A stretch of DNA of 59,467 nucleotides from Deltaproteobacteria bacterium (GTDB lineage: Bacteria; UBA10199; SPLOWO2-01-44-7): positions 1 through 59,467 of the forward strand of contig JAUSII010000092.1 in assembly GCA_030648035.1 (NCBI GenBank). Reading direction: 5' to 3'. Shown here in pieces: positions 25,912 through 33,898 of this stretch. Position 1 is the stretch's first letter, and each line of letters begins with the position of its first letter. Under the pieces are notes generated by a model, which was not told the origin of the DNA, did not search any database, and saw only the letters and a list, made by a program, of their open reading frames with translations. The position numbers were made by a program, and so were the translations under genes.

Positions 25912-27443
25912 AAGAAAAAAAACTTTTTAAAGTCTGTCACGAGCTTCGCGACCGTTGGCCGAATCTGGCCCTGATGGCCATTGGTTGGATGCATTTCACC
26001 AATGCGCGCCAGAGTGTGACTGAAAAAATTCTGGTGGGCAAAAAGGCCCCCGGAGTATTTTATAATGTGGCGAGGTGTGGCTGGATTTTATGGAAAGGCC
26101 TTTCTGTTTTTTGTCTCGTTTTATTTTTGCGTTGGGATTTGCGTTGTGAGAGAAAAGCCCTCGCCCAAAAAAGATTCGAGGTGATCGGAAAAACCTGGTC
26201 GTTCGGGCCCGATTCTTCAAAAGAGACTCCTGATTTTTATTACGGCAATCTGCAGGAAAAATTGGCCAAAGAGGGTCTGAATTTTCTTCTTCTTTGTGGT
26301 AACGTGCAAAGAAAAGAGTGGCGCCGTTTTGCCAGGGGTCATGTTCGAACAGAAGGATTGTGCCGCCTTCCGGAATTATGTCTTGTCTCTCCGGTTGATG
26401 TTTTGAAATCTGTTTTGTTGCAGATAAAAACCTCTTTTTTTCTTTTGAAAAAGAGTCGCCATGAAAAAGATCTTCTTGCTCGCACCGTTTTGGAATGGGC
26501 CGCATGTGATGTTTTGAGGCAACAGACACTTTTCAACATGCTCCACTATTTTCTGGCGAAGAGTGCGGTTGCCCTATGGCATCCTCAAGCCTTTCTGACT
26601 TTTTATGAGGGACACGCGTGGGAGAAATGTATCTGGAAAGGGGTCAAAGAGATCTCGCCTGGTTGCAAAACATTCGGTTATCAACACACGGTGATCATGC
26701 AGAGGGCCTCTGATCTTCTTGTCCCCGCGCCAGATGGAAACTTTCCGACGATGCCCGATGTTGTTTTGTGCAGTGGACAAAGAAGTTTTGAAATGATGGG
26801 AGGTAAGGCCAATCATCCCCAAACAAAATTTGTCGTGTTTGGTTCCTTCAGAGCTGGCAAAACTTCCGGTGTTAAAATGGCAAAAGCTCCTCCCTCTCTG
26901 CGCCGCACTGTGCTGGTCACCCCCGAGGGACTTCTTCCCGAGGCGGTTTTACTCTTTGATGCGGCGATGATGGTGGCGAAGAATTTGCAGGATCACCGGT
27001 TTATCTTTCGCTCACATCCGGTTCTCCCTTTTGAAAGGGTCCGGCCCCATTTGAAAATCGACCCGGCAACCCTGTCGAATATCGAAATTTCGACCAAGCC
27101 CTCCATTGAAGAGGATTTTGACCTTGCCTCGGTTCTCCTCTATCGTGGTTCCTCCGCCGTTTTTTATGCGATTTTGAAGGGGTTAAAGCCCTTTTATTTT
27201 CATCGACAAGACCTGGAAGTGATTGATCCGGTATTTGAGTTAACATATTGGAAAATATATGTTAATTCTGAAAAAGAATTGGGTGATGGTTTGAAGGACT
27301 ACGAAAAAACCGACATTGAAAAAAATATCCTGGCATGGCAGGTTGCTGAAAAATATGTGAAGGATTACAACATCCCCGTGGAAAAGGGATCGATTGATTT
27401 GTTCCTGGCCTCCATGCAAATTTCAGAAAGGGCTTCAATATAA
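25908..27443 (+). CDS. Unassigned membrane-anchored protein, GT-B-like
   Basis: The start is ATG 25908 (511 residues); the ORF-track start lies inside the upstream gene. A hydrophobic stretch near residues 57-75 (ILWKGLSVFCLVLFLRW) could be a membrane anchor. The C-terminal half contains FGYQHTVIMQRAS, PDVVLCSGQ, FIFRSHPVLP and a SVLLYRGSSAVFYAIL segment. These resemble the strand-loop pattern of GT-B transferases of the CDP-glycerol or surface-carbohydrate group. I do not recognise the family. With its overlapping neighbour it may form a transferase pair. Confidence 0.5.
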   Translation: MKEKKLFKVCHELRDRWPNLALMAIGWMHFTNARQSVTEKILVGKKAPGVFYNVARCGWILWKGLSVFCLVLFLRWDLRCERKALAQKRFEVIGKTWSFGPDSSKETPDFYYGNLQEKLAKEGLNFLLLCGNVQRKEWRRFARGHVRTEGLCRLPELCLVSPVDVLKSVLLQIKTSFFLLKKSRHEKDLLARTVLEWAACDVLRQQTLFNMLHYFLAKSAVALWHPQAFLTFYEGHAWEKCIWKGVKEISPGCKTFGYQHTVIMQRASDLLVPAPDGNFPTMPDVVLCSGQRSFEMMGGKANHPQTKFVVFGSFRAGKTSGVKMAKAPPSLRRTVLVTPEGLLPEAVLLFDAAMMVAKNLQDHRFIFRSHPVLPFERVRPHLKIDPATLSNIEISTKPSIEEDFDLASVLLYRGSSAVFYAILKGLKPFYFHRQDLEVIDPVFELTYWKIYVNSEKELGDGLKDYEKTDIEKNILAWQVAEKYVKDYNIPVEKGSIDLFLASMQISERASI

Positions 27444-28432
27444 TGCGGTGTCTGATACTGGGCTACGGTTATATGGGAAAAATCCGCCACAAGATTCTGG
27501 CGGAACGTTCCGATATAAAAAGCGTTAAAATCTACGACCCTCAAATCGATCCCGTGAAGGAAAATATCAGGGAGCTTTTCTTAAATCCGTCCGAAGAAAT
27601 TGCCTGGAATAATTTCGACGCTGTTTTTGTCTGCACCCCCAACAATGTGACGGCCCAATATGCCATTCTGGCGCTGAAACATTGTGGCAACGTTTTCTGT
27701 GAAAAACCCCCCGGCCGAAACTGGGAAGATTTTTTGGGCATTGATGAGGCGGCACGGGCCAGACCCGATCGCGTGCTGGTATTCGGTTTCAACCATCGTC
27801 TCCATCCCTCCATCAAGGCGGCCAAGGCGATGGTGGGTGAGGGTGGGCTGGGCAACATTTTGTATGTGAAGGGGACCTACGGCAAATCGGGAGGCTCTCA
27901 TTATCGTGAGAGCTGGAGAAACAATCGCGAAATTTCGGGCGGCGGCATTCTTCTCGATCAGGGGATTCATATGCTCGACCTTTTCGGCCATTTTTTGGGT
28001 TCGCTGAAACTGGTCGACAACGTTTTGACCGATGCTTTCTGGAAATGCGGTGTGGAAGACAATGCCTTTGTTCTGCTGAAAAATTCGGAGGGGATTCCGG
28101 CTTTTCTTCATTCTTCCGCCACGCTCTGGAAGCACACGTTCCAATTGGAAATCGGTTTGAGAGACGGCTATCTGCTAGCCAGTGGTCTGCTCTCCAAAAC
28201 GGGAAGCTACGGACGCGAGCAGTTGGTGATCGGCAGACGCCAGTTTGAAGACGAAGCGGCCGCACTAGGCAATCCGCGTGAAGAGATGATCTATTTTGAT
28301 CGCGACGATTCGTGGAAATTGGAAGTCGATGATTTTATTTCTGCCGTTCACGAAAAAAGACCGGCCACGCACGGAACACTGGATGAGGCCCGGCAGGTGA
28401 TGTCATTGGTGAATGATGCCTACCAAAAGTAG
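27443..28432 (+). CDS. Gfo/Idh/MocA family oxidoreductase (paralogue of 7489-8481)
   Basis: A 329-residue protein whose ATG overlaps the previous TAA by one base (TAATG). ILGYGYMGKIRH is the Rossmann loop, VFVCTPN and FCEKPP the family motifs, and GFNHRLHPSIKAAKA with LLDQGIHMLDLF the substrate side. It is close to the oxidoreductase at 7489. It is the last gene before the first structured gap, so it probably ends a transcript segment or module. The substrate is probably similar to that of its paralogue. Confidence 0.85.
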   Translation: MRCLILGYGYMGKIRHKILAERSDIKSVKIYDPQIDPVKENIRELFLNPSEEIAWNNFDAVFVCTPNNVTAQYAILALKHCGNVFCEKPPGRNWEDFLGIDEAARARPDRVLVFGFNHRLHPSIKAAKAMVGEGGLGNILYVKGTYGKSGGSHYRESWRNNREISGGGILLDQGIHMLDLFGHFLGSLKLVDNVLTDAFWKCGVEDNAFVLLKNSEGIPAFLHSSATLWKHTFQLEIGLRDGYLLASGLLSKTGSYGREQLVIGRRQFEDEAAALGNPREEMIYFDRDDSWKLEVDDFISAVHEKRPATHGTLDEARQVMSLVNDAYQK

Positions 28433-28447
28433 ATAGCGGTGGGGGTT

Positions 28448-28537
28448 GTCAGGGAGGAGCGTCATCAAGGCTTGGCTTTGCCAAGCCGCGAAGCAAACTC
28501 GAAGAGTTTGCGGAGTAGGGTAGACGCTCCCCCTGAC
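28448..28537. repeat. Two-armed (cloverleaf-like) inverted-repeat element
   Basis: In the 157-bp gap 28433-28589. An outer stem pairs GTCAGGGAGGAGCGTC (28448-28463) with GACGCTCCCCCTGAC (28523-28537), 15 pairs with one bulged A. Inside are two perfect 8-bp hairpins: GGCTTGGC-TTT-GCCAAGCC (28469-28487) and GCAAACTC-GAA-GAGTTTGC (28493-28511). No U-run follows, so it is not an ordinary intrinsic terminator. It shares boundaries GTCA...TGAC and the two-arm layout with 40719-40782. It could act as a folded RNA spacer, a processing site or a mobile repeat. Confidence 0.75.
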
Positions 28538-28541
28538 TTTA

Positions 28542-28569
28542 GCTAGCATCCGGCTTTGCCGGTGCGAGC
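28542..28569. repeat. Third hairpin adjoining the two-armed element
   Basis: GCATCCGGC-TTT-GCCGGTGC with a bulged T, extended by flanking GCT/AGC pairs. It lies 4 bp after the two-armed element and about 20 bp before the start of the next gene. The TTT loop is shared with arms in both structured gaps. No poly-T follows. Confidence 0.6.
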
Positions 28570-28589
28570 GAATAGAAAGGTTGATGGAT

Positions 28590-29555
28590 ATGCAATCGAT
28601 ACAGACCAGTCATGTTTTTTCGCTTTCAGAAGTCAAACCGTTGGAGGGGCTCCTCCGTTACCGTGAATTTTGTCTGAACGCGACGAAGAAGGCTTTGGCA
28701 AAAGGGGCAACGCGCCGGAATATTTCGCCGATCAATGGCGTTTCAATGGAACCATGGGGGAATATCGGCGGGCTGGAATATCTTCGTTGCCCGGCAAGCG
28801 GGAGTCTTTTTCTTGCAGAGGTTGCAACGAGTGAAGTTTGGAAAAAACTATTGGCTGAAGTGGCGCAATTCCGCCGCTCCCCTCAAACATTCCATGCGGA
28901 TATCACGAAGTCGCGCACAGAGAATGTTTTTGAACCAAAGCTTCACTGGATTCAAAGTACTTTGCGGGTTGAGGGCGTGCATCGCCCAAAAATTTTGGAA
29001 GTGGCTACTCCTCCCAGCGGCTTTACTGCCATGATTCAATCGCGCGGCGGTTTTGGCGAGATTTTGTCGGTGGATGAAACAGATCTGAGCCAAGGGAAAC
29101 CTGCTTTTGAAAAGCTTGATGCCGCTCTTCTTCTGGAATCGCTCGATCGTGTGAATGATCCTCTCGCTCTACTGAAAAATGTTCATGATTCGCTTGCCGA
29201 TCAGGGATTAATCTTTGTCACCGGCCTGGTGTCATCGGGTTTTGATATGATGATTTTGGGGTCCAACAATGCCTACCTGTATCCTCCGGATCGGGCCAAC
29301 TGTTTCAGCCTTGAAGGATTAAAAGCCCTGATAACCAAAGCCGGGTTCCAACTTCTGGAAGTCAGCACGCCAGGGGTGCTGGATGTTGAAATTGTAAAGT
29401 CCCATCTGAATCATAATCCGGATACTTCTCTTTCTACTTTTGAAAAAAAACTACTTGGGGCCGATAGAGTAACTCACACAGCTTTTCAATCTTTTTTACA
29501 ACAATCAAACATGAGTTCTTTTGCTAGAATCGTGGCGAGAAAAACAAAATGCTAA
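28590..29555 (+). CDS. Divergent SAM methyltransferase-like protein
   Basis: I favour ATG 28590, which lies 9 nt after GAAAGG; TTG 28581 and ATG 28584 are in frame but badly spaced. About 321 residues. PKILEVATPPSGFTAMI takes the place of motif I but lacks the usual GxGxG. LDAALLLESLDRVNDPLALLKNVHDSLADQGLIFVTG matches the motif IV to post-motif region of Methyltransf_11/23 proteins. FSLEGLKALITKAGFQLLE is typical of sugar methyltransferases. The weak SAM loop suggests altered cofactor binding or a non-catalytic role. Confidence 0.6.
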   Translation: MQSIQTSHVFSLSEVKPLEGLLRYREFCLNATKKALAKGATRRNISPINGVSMEPWGNIGGLEYLRCPASGSLFLAEVATSEVWKKLLAEVAQFRRSPQTFHADITKSRTENVFEPKLHWIQSTLRVEGVHRPKILEVATPPSGFTAMIQSRGGFGEILSVDETDLSQGKPAFEKLDAALLLESLDRVNDPLALLKNVHDSLADQGLIFVTGLVSSGFDMMILGSNNAYLYPPDRANCFSLEGLKALITKAGFQLLEVSTPGVLDVEIVKSHLNHNPDTSLSTFEKKLLGADRVTHTAFQSFLQQSNMSSFARIVARKTKC

Positions 29556-30091
29556 AATTTTTGGCCAAATCCATTTATGAGCCGGTTCGATTTCAAAAAA
29601 TGCGGTGGAGTGTGTGGCGTAAATTTCGTTGTTTTCTTCCCAGTAGCACCATTATTGCAACTCCCAAGTTCATCAAGATCGGCAAAAATCTGGCTTTGGG
29701 AAAATTCTGCCAAATATATTGCCAGGATCCGGAAAAGGGGAGTGTCCTGGAGATTGGCAACAATGTCAGTTTGAATTCAAATGCCATGATTATCGCTAAC
29801 GAAGGGGGAAAAATTTATATTGGTAATGATGTTTTGTTGGGTCCCAATGTTGTCTTGCGCGCTGCCAACCATTCTTTTGAGTCAAAAAATATCCCCATCC
29901 GTAGTCAGGGGCATAAGGGCGGGACTATTGTGCTGGAAGACGATGTCTGGCTGGGTGCCGGAGTCGTTGTTCTGCCTAATGTGCGCATTGGCAAAGGTTC
30001 TGTCGTTGGAGCTGGCAGTGTTGTGACAAAAGATATTCCCCCTTTTAGCGTTGCAATGGGTGTCCCGGCGCATGTTGTTCGGTCTCGATGA
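29549..30091 (+). CDS. Hexapeptide-repeat acyltransferase (LbH family), first of a pair
   Basis: A 180-residue protein overlapping the upstream gene by 7 bp. Imperfect [LIV]GxxxxI hexapeptide turns run through the protein (IGNNVSLNSNAMIIA, IGNDVLLGPNVVLRA, VWLGAGVVVLPNVRIG, GSVVGAGSVVTKDIPP). It has the NHSFES loop containing the His used for catalysis in the maltose/galactoside acetyltransferase group and a GVPAHVV end. Trimeric left-handed beta-helix O- or N-acyltransferase. Lying next to FkbH and ACP genes, it may take an acyl-ACP donor rather than acetyl-CoA. Confidence 0.85.
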   Translation: MLKFLAKSIYEPVRFQKMRWSVWRKFRCFLPSSTIIATPKFIKIGKNLALGKFCQIYCQDPEKGSVLEIGNNVSLNSNAMIIANEGGKIYIGNDVLLGPNVVLRAANHSFESKNIPIRSQGHKGGTIVLEDDVWLGAGVVVLPNVRIGKGSVVGAGSVVTKDIPPFSVAMGVPAHVVRSR

Positions 30092-30116
30092 TTTTAGATA
30101 CACAAGAGAACGTAAA

Positions 30117-30770
30117 ATGATCAAAAAAATAAGACGTTTTTTTGAGTTGGTGCAAAAAAGGCAATTATGGAGCCTTTTGTATATGAGGATCTGTCTTTAT
30201 AAACTTCGTGAAATCAGAGGCCACTTTTCACTTTTGTTCCATAAACTTCTTTATCATAATTTTTCTGTTGGAAAAAACGTGAGGTGTTGGGGAAAGATCA
30301 TTGTGGGAATGAGTGAGGATAGCTTCATTACTCTTGGAAATAATATTCGCATGGCTTCCGATAACAAACGTTCCGGTATTGCCCTTTTTTCGCATTGTAA
30401 ATTTCGCACATTTGCCAATGGAAAAATTGTTATTGGGAATAATGCCGAGTTAAGCGGGGTATCCATTACTTCCCGCAAAAAGATTGTCATTGGCGATGGA
30501 GCAATGCTGGGCCCCAATACGATTATTGTTGATTCTGATTTTCACAAATTTTGGCCTCCGGAAGAAAGAGCTCTTGGAGCCGGTTTTGAAGAAGATAGAG
30601 AGGTGATTATCGGAAAACAAGTCTATGTAGGTATGAATTCGATTATTTTAAAAGGTGTGAATATTGGGAATCATTCCATTGTTGCAGCGGGGAGCGTTGT
30701 CTCTGGGGTTTTCCCTGCAGATGTTGTGATCGCAGGCAATCCTGCCCGTGTTGTGGGTAAGCGACCATGA
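30117..30770 (+). CDS. Hexapeptide-repeat acyltransferase (LbH family), second of a pair
   Basis: The start is ATG 30117 (217 residues), after a 25-bp gap that is the longest ordinary gap in the window. A basic N-terminus of about 65 residues is followed by hexapeptide turns: VGKNVRCWGKIIVG, IGNNAELSGVSI, IGDGAMLGPNTIIVDSDFHKF, IGKQVYVGMNSIILKGVNIG and NPARVVG. The DSDFHKF loop supplies the usual catalytic His. It is AT-richer than most of the window. With the preceding gene it gives two acyltransferases beside a dedicated acyl-ACP system. Confidence 0.82.
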   Translation: MIKKIRRFFELVQKRQLWSLLYMRICLYKLREIRGHFSLLFHKLLYHNFSVGKNVRCWGKIIVGMSEDSFITLGNNIRMASDNKRSGIALFSHCKFRTFANGKIVIGNNAELSGVSITSRKKIVIGDGAMLGPNTIIVDSDFHKFWPPEERALGAGFEEDREVIIGKQVYVGMNSIILKGVNIGNHSIVAAGSVVSGVFPADVVIAGNPARVVGKRP

Positions 30771-32491
30771 AATTTTCAGAAGCACTTCAAATCACAAGAC
30801 TGCGCCATTCCTTTGATGGAACAATGTGGTGCCTTGCCTCCTATAATCCGTTTGTTCTAAAAACTTTTCTTCAGGCCCATTTGATAAAAAATTCGGAAAA
30901 AAATCAGATGTGTTATGAGGTGAAGAATTTTGATTATGATGTATTGCGGCGTGCTCTTGAAGAAACTTCTTCTGATGATAAAAGAGCTGATCCGGCAGTG
31001 CTCTCTTTGATGTGGGAAGATTTTATCCCTGCCTTGGGCTGGAGAAGCAGACAGTCTGGATCCGCCAGGCCTGATTTGATTTTGGAGCCTTCAGAAGCGT
31101 TGTGTTCCTCCATTGTTCAGTGGGGAGAAGATAGAAGTAAAATCGGTGGATTATCGATTGTGCTTTTACCTCCTCTCTCGTGGTTGCCGCCAACGGGTGG
31201 AGAACCTTCGTTTTTGCTGGATTCCAATCATATCGAATTAATGACATGGCGTACAAAATTTTCCCAGGATTTGAAAAAAAGAGGCATGTTTGTTTTTGAT
31301 TTGGGTCAGCCCAAACTCAATCTTCGGGATATGCTCTCTTCCGGTTCTCCCTGGGCCCTGGAGGAGGCTCGGGAGATTTCTTCCAAGATTGCTGCGATGA
31401 TTGCCCCTTTGAGTGCCCGGATTAAAGCCATTGTTGTGGATTTGGATAATACGCTGTGGCAGGGGATTTTGGAAGATGGCTCTGCACTGCAGAATGCGTC
31501 GGAAGAATCATGGAATCATAAACCCTATCACGTTTTCGCCTCCATGCTTTTGTCCCAGAAAAAACGGGGCATTTTTCTTGCCTGCTGTTCCAAAAATGAT
31601 CTGGGTCTCGTTCAGGAAAACTTCTCCAGGTTAAACAATGCAATGTCTTTGGAAGATTTTAATGCAGTTGTAATCGATTGGAGTTTAAAGTCAGCCGGTA
31701 TCGCCCATATTTGTGCTTCGCTCAACATTCTCCCGCAGAATGTTCTTTTTGTGGACGATAATCCGGCTGAATTGTTGGAGGTTCAAAATAAATTTCCCGA
31801 AATCATCTGCCTTAAAACACCCAATGAAAATGAAACGCAGGAATGGCTCGATTTTTATGCCCAGTTCAAGGAGATTTGTTTTCGACCCTCTGCTGCATCT
31901 TTGGAAGATACTATTCGAGTCCAGGATAAACATGCAGTAGAGCGAAAGGCGCTTTCTTCCCATGCGGGCGGAACTTCCCTGAAAGAATATCTCCGTTCTT
32001 TAAAGCTTGTTTTGGAAGTGCAGCAAGGGCTTTGGGAAGAAAAAAGGACGCTCGATTTGATCAATAAAACAAATCAGTTTACTCTCAATGGCAATCGTTA
32101 CACTCCCTCCCAATTTTTAGAACTTCGCAAAGACAATAGCGCTTGGTGCTTGTCAGGGAACCTGACAGATATTCACGGTGTTTTTGGAACGATTGCCGTG
32201 ATGTGCGGCCATCAGACTTCGGAAGCGATTTTTATTGATGCCATGGCTGTCAGCTGTCGGGCCTTTGACAGAAATGTGGAATACGCTTTTTTGCAGGCCT
32301 TGTTGCAGATCAAAAATTGCAAAAAAATCGTGTTTGTGGTCAAGGAGACTCCGCGTAATGCCCATGCGCGCAAATTTCTTGAATCATTGGCTTTGTCGTG
32401 GGAGCAAACAGAGCTTTTGGATATTCCCTCTTTGTTGGGGGTTCTTGAAAATAAATGTTCAGAAGCCGGAACAAAGGTGGTGATTAGATGA
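30767..32491 (+). CDS. FkbH-like HAD-IIIC protein with flanking domains
   Basis: A 574-residue protein with ATGA overlap. An N-terminal domain of ~215 residues is followed by a HAD domain with AIVVDLDNTLWQGILEDG (nucleophile Asp) and VLFVDDNPAELLEV. A C-terminal acyltransferase-like region follows, with LINKTNQFTLNGNRYTPSQF. This is the full-length FkbH architecture. FkbH proteins dephosphorylate 1,3-bisphosphoglycerate and load glyceryl onto an acyl carrier protein. The ACP gene follows immediately (4-bp overlap). The acyl group here is inferred to be glyceryl-derived or a related hydroxyacyl, destined for sugar acylation. Confidence 0.88.
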   Translation: MKFSEALQITRLRHSFDGTMWCLASYNPFVLKTFLQAHLIKNSEKNQMCYEVKNFDYDVLRRALEETSSDDKRADPAVLSLMWEDFIPALGWRSRQSGSARPDLILEPSEALCSSIVQWGEDRSKIGGLSIVLLPPLSWLPPTGGEPSFLLDSNHIELMTWRTKFSQDLKKRGMFVFDLGQPKLNLRDMLSSGSPWALEEAREISSKIAAMIAPLSARIKAIVVDLDNTLWQGILEDGSALQNASEESWNHKPYHVFASMLLSQKKRGIFLACCSKNDLGLVQENFSRLNNAMSLEDFNAVVIDWSLKSAGIAHICASLNILPQNVLFVDDNPAELLEVQNKFPEIICLKTPNENETQEWLDFYAQFKEICFRPSAASLEDTIRVQDKHAVERKALSSHAGGTSLKEYLRSLKLVLEVQQGLWEEKRTLDLINKTNQFTLNGNRYTPSQFLELRKDNSAWCLSGNLTDIHGVFGTIAVMCGHQTSEAIFIDAMAVSCRAFDRNVEYAFLQALLQIKNCKKIVFVVKETPRNAHARKFLESLALSWEQTELLDIPSLLGVLENKCSEAGTKVVIR

Positions 32492-32736
32492 GTCATGCTA
32501 TTGAAGAGAGATTGGAAAAGCTTTTTAAAAATATTTTTCCGGAGCCGCTTCATCCGGAAATTCGTCAAATCAGTCAGATGAATTCCGTGGAATGGGACAG
32601 TTTGATGCATCTAAATGTAGTGCTGTCTTTGGAAGAGGAGTTTGGGGTGCAACTCAATGATGAGGATGCCCTGGATGTCAATTCCTTTGACAGCGCTGTT
32701 GCCGTTATTAAAAGCAAGCTGGGAACTCAGTCATGA
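32488..32736 (+). CDS. Acyl carrier protein
   Basis: An 82-residue acidic, helical protein overlapping neighbours by 4 bp on both sides. VEWDSLMHLNVV contains the DSL motif; Ser38 should carry 4'-phosphopantetheine. LEEEFGVQLNDEDALDVNSFDS matches helices II-III of ACPs. A stand-alone ACP between an FkbH protein and a MaoC-SDR fusion indicates a dedicated, non-housekeeping acyl-building line. No phosphopantetheinyl transferase gene is present in the window. Confidence 0.92.
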   Translation: MSHAIEERLEKLFKNIFPEPLHPEIRQISQMNSVEWDSLMHLNVVLSLEEEFGVQLNDEDALDVNSFDSAVAVIKSKLGTQS

Positions 32737-33881
32737 AAATGGGAGAATCCAAATCGTTTTGTGTCATGATTGACCAGAAATTGGTTCAATCCTTTGCCGA
32801 TTTTTCCGGCGACTACAATCCTATTCATGTTGATGCGGGTGTGGGTAGTCGCTCTGAATACAAGGGGTGTATTGCGCATGGTGCCCTGTTATTGTCATTT
32901 GTTTCCAGGATGCTTGGCATGGAATTGCCGGGCCCCGGTTGCGTGATCCTTCGCCAGGAGGTGCAGTTCCCAAAGGCATTAAAGGCCCCCGCTGAAATTT
33001 TGGTCGAAGCAAAACTCGTTCATTTTAATGAGGAAAGAAAAGATGGCAAAGTGGAAGTGACCGTTTCCAGTCATCAGGGAACACATGTGTTAACCCATGT
33101 TTATTTCATGCTTCATCATCAAACTTCCGAAACTTTATCAATAAAATCCCTTCCTGATGTCGGCAATGTTTTCCCAAAACCAAAAAAAGAGGGTGGTGTT
33201 AATAAACTGCTTATCACCGGTGGAACAGGTGGGGTTGGGGCCGACATTGTGAATATTCTGAGCCAACATTATGAATGCCTCGTGATTTCCAGACGCCCTC
33301 TGGAAAACAAAAAAAAAGTTCATTTTTGCAAATTGGATCTTGAATCGGAAGAGAGCCTTCGTTCTGTTTTAAGCGATTTGAATCCCGCAGATTTTTGGGG
33401 CATTGTTCACATGAGTTCTCTCGTTCCTGTTGAACGCCGTCTTTTGGGTTCCATCGAAGAGATGAAAAAACATTTCCACCATTCTGTTGAATTGCCCCTC
33501 TCTTTTGCCGGGTGGGCGAGTCAAAATCAGTCCAATGTTCATAGAATGATTCTTTTGGGGTCGACTGCAGGTTCCAAACATTTGGAAAAGTCGATGCCCG
33601 GGTATTCTCTGGCAAAATCATGCATGGGACCTCTGGTTCAGTTGCTGGCGCCGGAATTAAGTCGTCTTAAAATCACAATCAATGTTGTTTCCCCTGGTTT
33701 TATACCCGCCGGAATTAATGCGGGAACCCCGGAGCGCAAACAAACGGCTCTGGCAGGTATGACGCCGACCGGCAAATTGACCTCTCCAAATGATATTGCC
33801 TCTGTTATTACCTTTCTTTTGTCTCCCGAGGCTTCCCAGGTGAATGGTTCCAATATAACCGTGGACGGCGGCATTCTGTAA
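32733..33881 (+). CDS. MaoC hydratase - SDR ketoreductase fusion
   Basis: A 382-residue protein with ATGA overlap. Residues 1-135 are a MaoC/hot-dog hydratase: FSGDYNPIHVD (catalytic Asp and His) and IAHGALLLSF. Residues ~150-382 are an SDR: ITGGTGGVGADIV, LLGSTAGSK with the active Ser, PGYSLAKSCMG (Tyr-x3-Lys), SPGFIPAG and VDGG. The two halves would catalyse 3-hydroxyacyl/enoyl and 3-keto/3-hydroxyacyl conversions on an ACP- or CoA-bound acyl chain. Directly after the ACP gene, the protein probably supplies or trims a short hydroxyacyl group for glycan N- or O-acylation. Confidence 0.88.
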   Translation: MKMGESKSFCVMIDQKLVQSFADFSGDYNPIHVDAGVGSRSEYKGCIAHGALLLSFVSRMLGMELPGPGCVILRQEVQFPKALKAPAEILVEAKLVHFNEERKDGKVEVTVSSHQGTHVLTHVYFMLHHQTSETLSIKSLPDVGNVFPKPKKEGGVNKLLITGGTGGVGADIVNILSQHYECLVISRRPLENKKKVHFCKLDLESEESLRSVLSDLNPADFWGIVHMSSLVPVERRLLGSIEEMKKHFHHSVELPLSFAGWASQNQSNVHRMILLGSTAGSKHLEKSMPGYSLAKSCMGPLVQLLAPELSRLKITINVVSPGFIPAGINAGTPERKQTALAGMTPTGKLTSPNDIASVITFLLSPEASQVNGSNITVDGGIL

Positions 33882-33898
33882 TACAGAAGTATTTGAAA

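Noticed and set aside
28448-28537. tRNA-like cloverleaf
   Set aside because: Only two inner arms, 15-bp outer stem, no T-loop GTTCRA or plausible anticodon arm; not a tRNA.
28542-28569. Intrinsic terminator
   Set aside because: The hairpin is good but no run of T follows (GAATAGAAAGG instead).
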